A stretch of 64,000 bases of DNA, taken from NCBI GenBank assembly GCA_934154805.1, contig CAKPGM010000006.1, positions 1-64,000 of the forward strand, given 5' to 3'. The position numbers and the translations under genes are program-made. This DNA is from an uncultured Clostridia bacterium. Lineage in GTDB: Bacteria > Bacillota > Clostridia > TANB77 > CAG-508. Shown one piece after another: positions 61,383-64,000 of this stretch (positions within the stretch are counted from its first letter, which is position 1; each line of letters starts with the position of its first letter). The notes beneath the pieces are model-generated. The model had not been told where the DNA came from. It made no database searches and saw nothing but the letters and a program-made list of their open reading frames with translations.

Positions 61383-62661
61383 ATGAATAGAATGTTAAAA
61401 AAACAAAAACGGAATTACTCTAGTAGCTTTGGTTGTAACAATAGTAGTACTTTTGATACTAGCAGGAGTGAGTATAAGCCTAGTACTAGACAATAATGGA
61501 ATAATAAATAGATCGAAAGAGGCAAGAAATAAGTATGGAGAAGCTAAGGATAATGAACAAAAACAGCTGAATGGAGTATCAGATTGGATAGATAAACAAG
61601 TAGGAGGAAATGGTGGAGGCTCGACTATATTGCCAGACGAAACAGACGAAACAAAACCTTATTTACCAAGCGGATTCACAAAAGATGAAAATACAAATCT
61701 AGATAATGGTTTAGTAATAAGAGATGGTGCTGGTAATGAATATGTATGGGTAGAAGTGCCAAAAAATGCAAAAGTAGTGTATAAAACAGCAGGACTAAAT
61801 ATAACTGAGTTTTCAGAAGAAGAGCTTGCTTCAATAAAGGCAGATTTAATAAATTATGCTAAAGATTACAGAAAAACTGATTGGGATGATACGTGGTATT
61901 CAGAATGTGGAATAGCGAATTCAGATATGTATACAGATAAGTATAATAAAATGCTAAAAAGTGTATACCAAAATGGAGGATTTTGGATAGGAAGATATGA
62001 AATAGGAATAGATGAAAACACAATAAGAAGTTTTGGCTCTGATTATTGGATAGAACACTCAACAGAAGGACAAACACCAGTAATAAAGAAAAATAAAATA
62101 CCATATAATTGGATCAGATGTAGTCAAGCAGAAAGCTTAGCAGAAACATTTGCACCAAATGGATATACAAGTAGTTTAATGTTTGGATTGCAATGGGATT
62201 TAGTATGTAAGCATTTAGAAACAAAAGGAACAAACCCAGGAACAACAGCTGATTCGCTACAAAATGCAATAAAGAATGATAGTACTGATTGGGGAAACTA
62301 TTCTAATGCAGGTTTTGACATAACAAATACAGACGCAATGTATTCAGAAAACTATGGGGAAAGTTGGAATAAAGTATCAGAAGTAACAAATAAGAAATAT
62401 CCAAAGGCATCAAATAAAGAGGTCTTATTAACAACAGGAGCAGAAGCAAGAAATAGTATGTTAAACATATGCGACATTGCCGGAAATATATATGAGTGGA
62501 CCTTAGAGAAAAATCCCGATGTTAGTAGTCCTTGTGCTTATAGGGGTGGAAATTACTACGATGAGGGAGACTCATCTGACGGCCCGGTTTCTAACCGTAG
62601 TAGTAACGGCGATCCGACCGTCATCGGTAGCAACAGTGGTGCGCGTGTTTCACTTTATTAA
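61383..62661 (+). CDS. Prepilin-like protein with FGE/C-type-lectin-like, probably hypervariable end; frameshifted at its start
   Basis: ATG 61383 (AAGGAGG 61366-61372) opens MNRMLKKQK, but the prepilin segment continues only if the C at 61410 is skipped: GITLVALVVTIVVLLILAG follows, giving Gly at position 10 as in the paralogues. As written, the second frame lacks a good start. The corrected protein has ~425 residues. The C-terminus has NICDIAGNIYEWT and RGGNYYDEG, ending GARVSLY, the formylglycine-generating-enzyme/C-type-lectin fold used by DGR target proteins. From 62587 to 62640, 17 of 18 codons end in C or T. An alternative upstream ATG is at 61326. Probable surface ligand-binding protein. 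Confidence 0.65.
62509..62658 (+). other. Candidate DGR variable region 2
   Basis: The last ~50 codons of the preceding gene are GC-rich for this genome and full of NNC/NNT codons (GAC, GGC, AAC, ACC, GTC, ATC, AGC in one stretch), as if template AAC/AAT codons had been randomised at A positions. It reaches almost to the stop, as DGR variable regions do. No template repeat or reverse transcriptase in the window. Confidence 0.5.
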
Positions 62662-62723
62662 GGTTATATTACTAATATAAAAAGATTAAAACATATCACA
62701 AATGAATTATATAAATTTTTATT

Positions 62724-62758
62724 AAAACCAGATAATTAGTTGATAATTATCTGGTTTT
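62724..62758 (+). terminator. Terminator after candidate DGR target gene
   Basis: AAAACCAGATAATTA and TAATTATCTGGTTTT form a perfect 15-bp stem with a 5-nt loop. Confidence 0.8.
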
Positions 62759-62837
62759 ATGCTATAGTATAGGAATATAAAAAATACAAGAAAATATATT
62801 ATACTATTAGCTATAATAGCAATTAAGGAGACTAAAT

Positions 62838-63404
62838 ATGGGATTAGTAGAAATTTTATTATTAGCAGTAGGTTTAGCAATGGACGCCTTTGCAGTATCG
62901 ATTTGCAAAGGTCTTTCTATGAAAAAAATGAATTGGAAAAAAGCAATTATCATTGCTTTATATTTTGGTGTGTTCCAAGCTGTAATGCCTGTATTGGGCT
63001 ATTTTTTAGGCACAACTTTTGAAAGTTTAGTTACAAAATTTGACCATTGGGTTGCGTTTATACTATTATTAGCAATTGGTGGCAATATGATAAAAGAATC
63101 TTTTGACAAAGAAGATGAAAAGAAAAATGACAAGGTTGATTTCAAGACAATGGTAATATTAGCATTAGCTACAAGCATTGATGCTTTAGCAATAGGCATT
63201 ACATTTGCTTTCTTGGATGTTAACCTAGTATTAGCAGTATCTATAATTGGAATCATAACATTTATTATTTCAATATTTGGCGTAAAGATAGGAAATAGAT
63301 TTGGAGACAAATATCAAAACAAAGCAGAACTAGCAGGAGGAATTATACTTGTATTGCTAGGTATAAAAATACTACTAGAACATTTAGGCATAATTGCATT
63401 TTAA
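62838..63404 (+). CDS. mntP: Manganese efflux pump MntP
   Basis: 188 residues, six membrane segments. Two repeated halves each begin with an acidic motif: LAVGLAMDAFAVSICKG and LALATSIDALAIGITFA, the MntP (DUF204) signature. Exports Mn2+. I see no yybP-ykoY-type riboswitch in the 80-nt gap upstream. SD AAGGAG. Confidence 0.93.
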   Translation: MGLVEILLLAVGLAMDAFAVSICKGLSMKKMNWKKAIIIALYFGVFQAVMPVLGYFLGTTFESLVTKFDHWVAFILLLAIGGNMIKESFDKEDEKKNDKVDFKTMVILALATSIDALAIGITFAFLDVNLVLAVSIIGIITFIISIFGVKIGNRFGDKYQNKAELAGGIILVLLGIKILLEHLGIIAF

Positions 63405-63434
63405 ACGGTTAGGATTTCTAATCGTTATTTTTTT
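63404..63434 (+). terminator. Terminator after mntP
   Basis: AACGGTTAG and CTAATCGTT form a 9-bp stem, loop GATTT, T-run. Confidence 0.8.
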
Positions 63435-63519
63435 TATAAAATCTTGTAACCTTTTTTGGAAAAATGTTACTATATATATGAAGTTAACTTGAAGAAAAAT
63501 AAGGAGATTTAGATCTAAA

Positions 63520-64000
63520 TTGGAAAGAGCAGTTTTAAGTAATTATTTAATAAATGGAAAACCTGATATAGATAAGATGTTAGATGATTTTTATGGTTAC
63601 ATCTATATCATTGTGAAGAATGGTGTTACCAGACACATAACAGAAGAAGATATAGAAGAAATAATATCTGATGTATTTATTGCTATATGGAAAAATAGCG
63701 ATAAACTTGAAGGCACGACTGACATAAAAGCATATTTACTAGGAACAGCAAAAAATATTATTAAAAATAAATACAGAAAAAGTGAAATCAATTTTTCGAT
63801 AACAGATTATGAAGAAATGATTTTAGATGATGAAAGTTTAGAAGAGATTATTGAAGAGAATGAAAAAGACTACATAATTAGAGAAAGTTTAAAAACATTA
63901 AAAGAGGATGAGTATAAGACTTTTATAATGTTTTATTATGAAGCAAAGTCAATAAAAGAAATTGCAAAAGAGCTAAGTTGTACAGTTGGAAAGGTGAAGG
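63520..64000 (+). CDS. RNA polymerase ECF-type sigma factor, cut by window edge
   Basis: 160 codons visible from TTG 63520 (AAGGAGAT upstream), running off the right edge. Region 2: LDDFYGYIYIIVKNG and EEDIEEIISDVFIAIWKN; then TDIKAYLLGTAKNIIKNKYR. Region 4 begins LKEDEYKTFIMFYYEAKSIK and EIAKELSCTVGKVK, a helix-turn-helix. ECF sigma factors are normally followed by a membrane anti-sigma gene, which would lie outside the window. Confidence 0.85.
   Translation, partial: MERAVLSNYLINGKPDIDKMLDDFYGYIYIIVKNGVTRHITEEDIEEIISDVFIAIWKNSDKLEGTTDIKAYLLGTAKNIIKNKYRKSEINFSITDYEEMILDDESLEEIIEENEKDYIIRESLKTLKEDEYKTFIMFYYEAKSIKEIAKELSCTVGKVK

Overview
The window looks like a chromosome segment of an anaerobic, spore-forming, AT-rich member of the Clostridia, probably an uncultured gut lineage. 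The grounds are A-ending codon preference, strong Shine-Dalgarno (SD) sites, T-box control of glycyl-tRNA synthetase, a PolC-type replicase, and sporulation genes (spoIVFA/spoIVFB, yyaC, sigH, plus whiA). Most genes lie on the + strand. I see no rRNA operon, CRISPR array, transposase-type insertion sequence or prophage block.

Layout. 1-2067: 3' end of an Rpn-type nuclease gene and a pilin-like GLUG surface protein. 2.1-2.4 kb: a 6S RNA. 2.5-8.8 kb: prmC, whiA, hemW, an HD protein, and sporulation genes yyaC, spoIVFA (frameshifted) and spoIVFB. 8.9-10.7 kb: a pilin-like protein with a hypervariable-looking C-terminal domain. 10.8-13 kb: rpsF-ssb-rpsR, then an LPKTG protein convergent with a sortase. 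13.2-22.4 kb: pyrH-frr-uppS-cdsA-[zeta toxin pair]-rseP-polC. 22.5-22.8 kb: a candidate Fst/par-like type I toxin-antitoxin locus. 22.9-29 kb: DUF1294, DUF1653, a DnaA-box cluster, an orphan gene, an HD protein, T-box/glyQS, DUF4153 and tdk. 29.1-31.1 kb: second GLUG protein. 31.3-33.4 kb: an ABC-2 exporter. 33.5-38.2 kb: small orphan genes of unlike codon use, three tRNAs and sigH. 38.3-50.1 kb: dxs, ylmH, a MacB/FtsX-like transporter, a nucleotide-sugar pair, a holin-family protein and DUF421/DUF4363. 50.3-53.3 kb: complete Rpn nuclease and third GLUG protein. 53.4-58.8 kb: uvrA, an unusual Clp-AAA+/M41 fusion protease and an orphan. 59-64 kb: Nudix, SUFU, PAP2, a second frameshifted pilin-like protein with a hypervariable-looking tail, mntP and the start of an ECF sigma gene.

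Themes. (1) Five proteins share a prepilin-like N-terminus. Three carry GLUG repeats with nearly constant ends and divergent middles, and two of those follow an Rpn nuclease gene. The other two end in domains whose codons look like targets of a diversity-generating retroelement (DGR). Four of the five genes share a leader with two hairpins and a 30-nt block. (2) Self-contained cassettes of orphan genes with C/G-richer codons, own promoters and hairpin terminators, are scattered through the AT-rich background. One encodes the Clp-M41 fusion. (3) Two toxin-antitoxin candidates are present: a zeta-type pair inside the cdsA-rseP interval, and a type I locus after polC. (4) Two genes carry a +1 frameshift at the same local sequence, an extra C before GGA that creates a CGG codon.

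All functional calls come from reading motifs and from memory of protein families. No database search was run.
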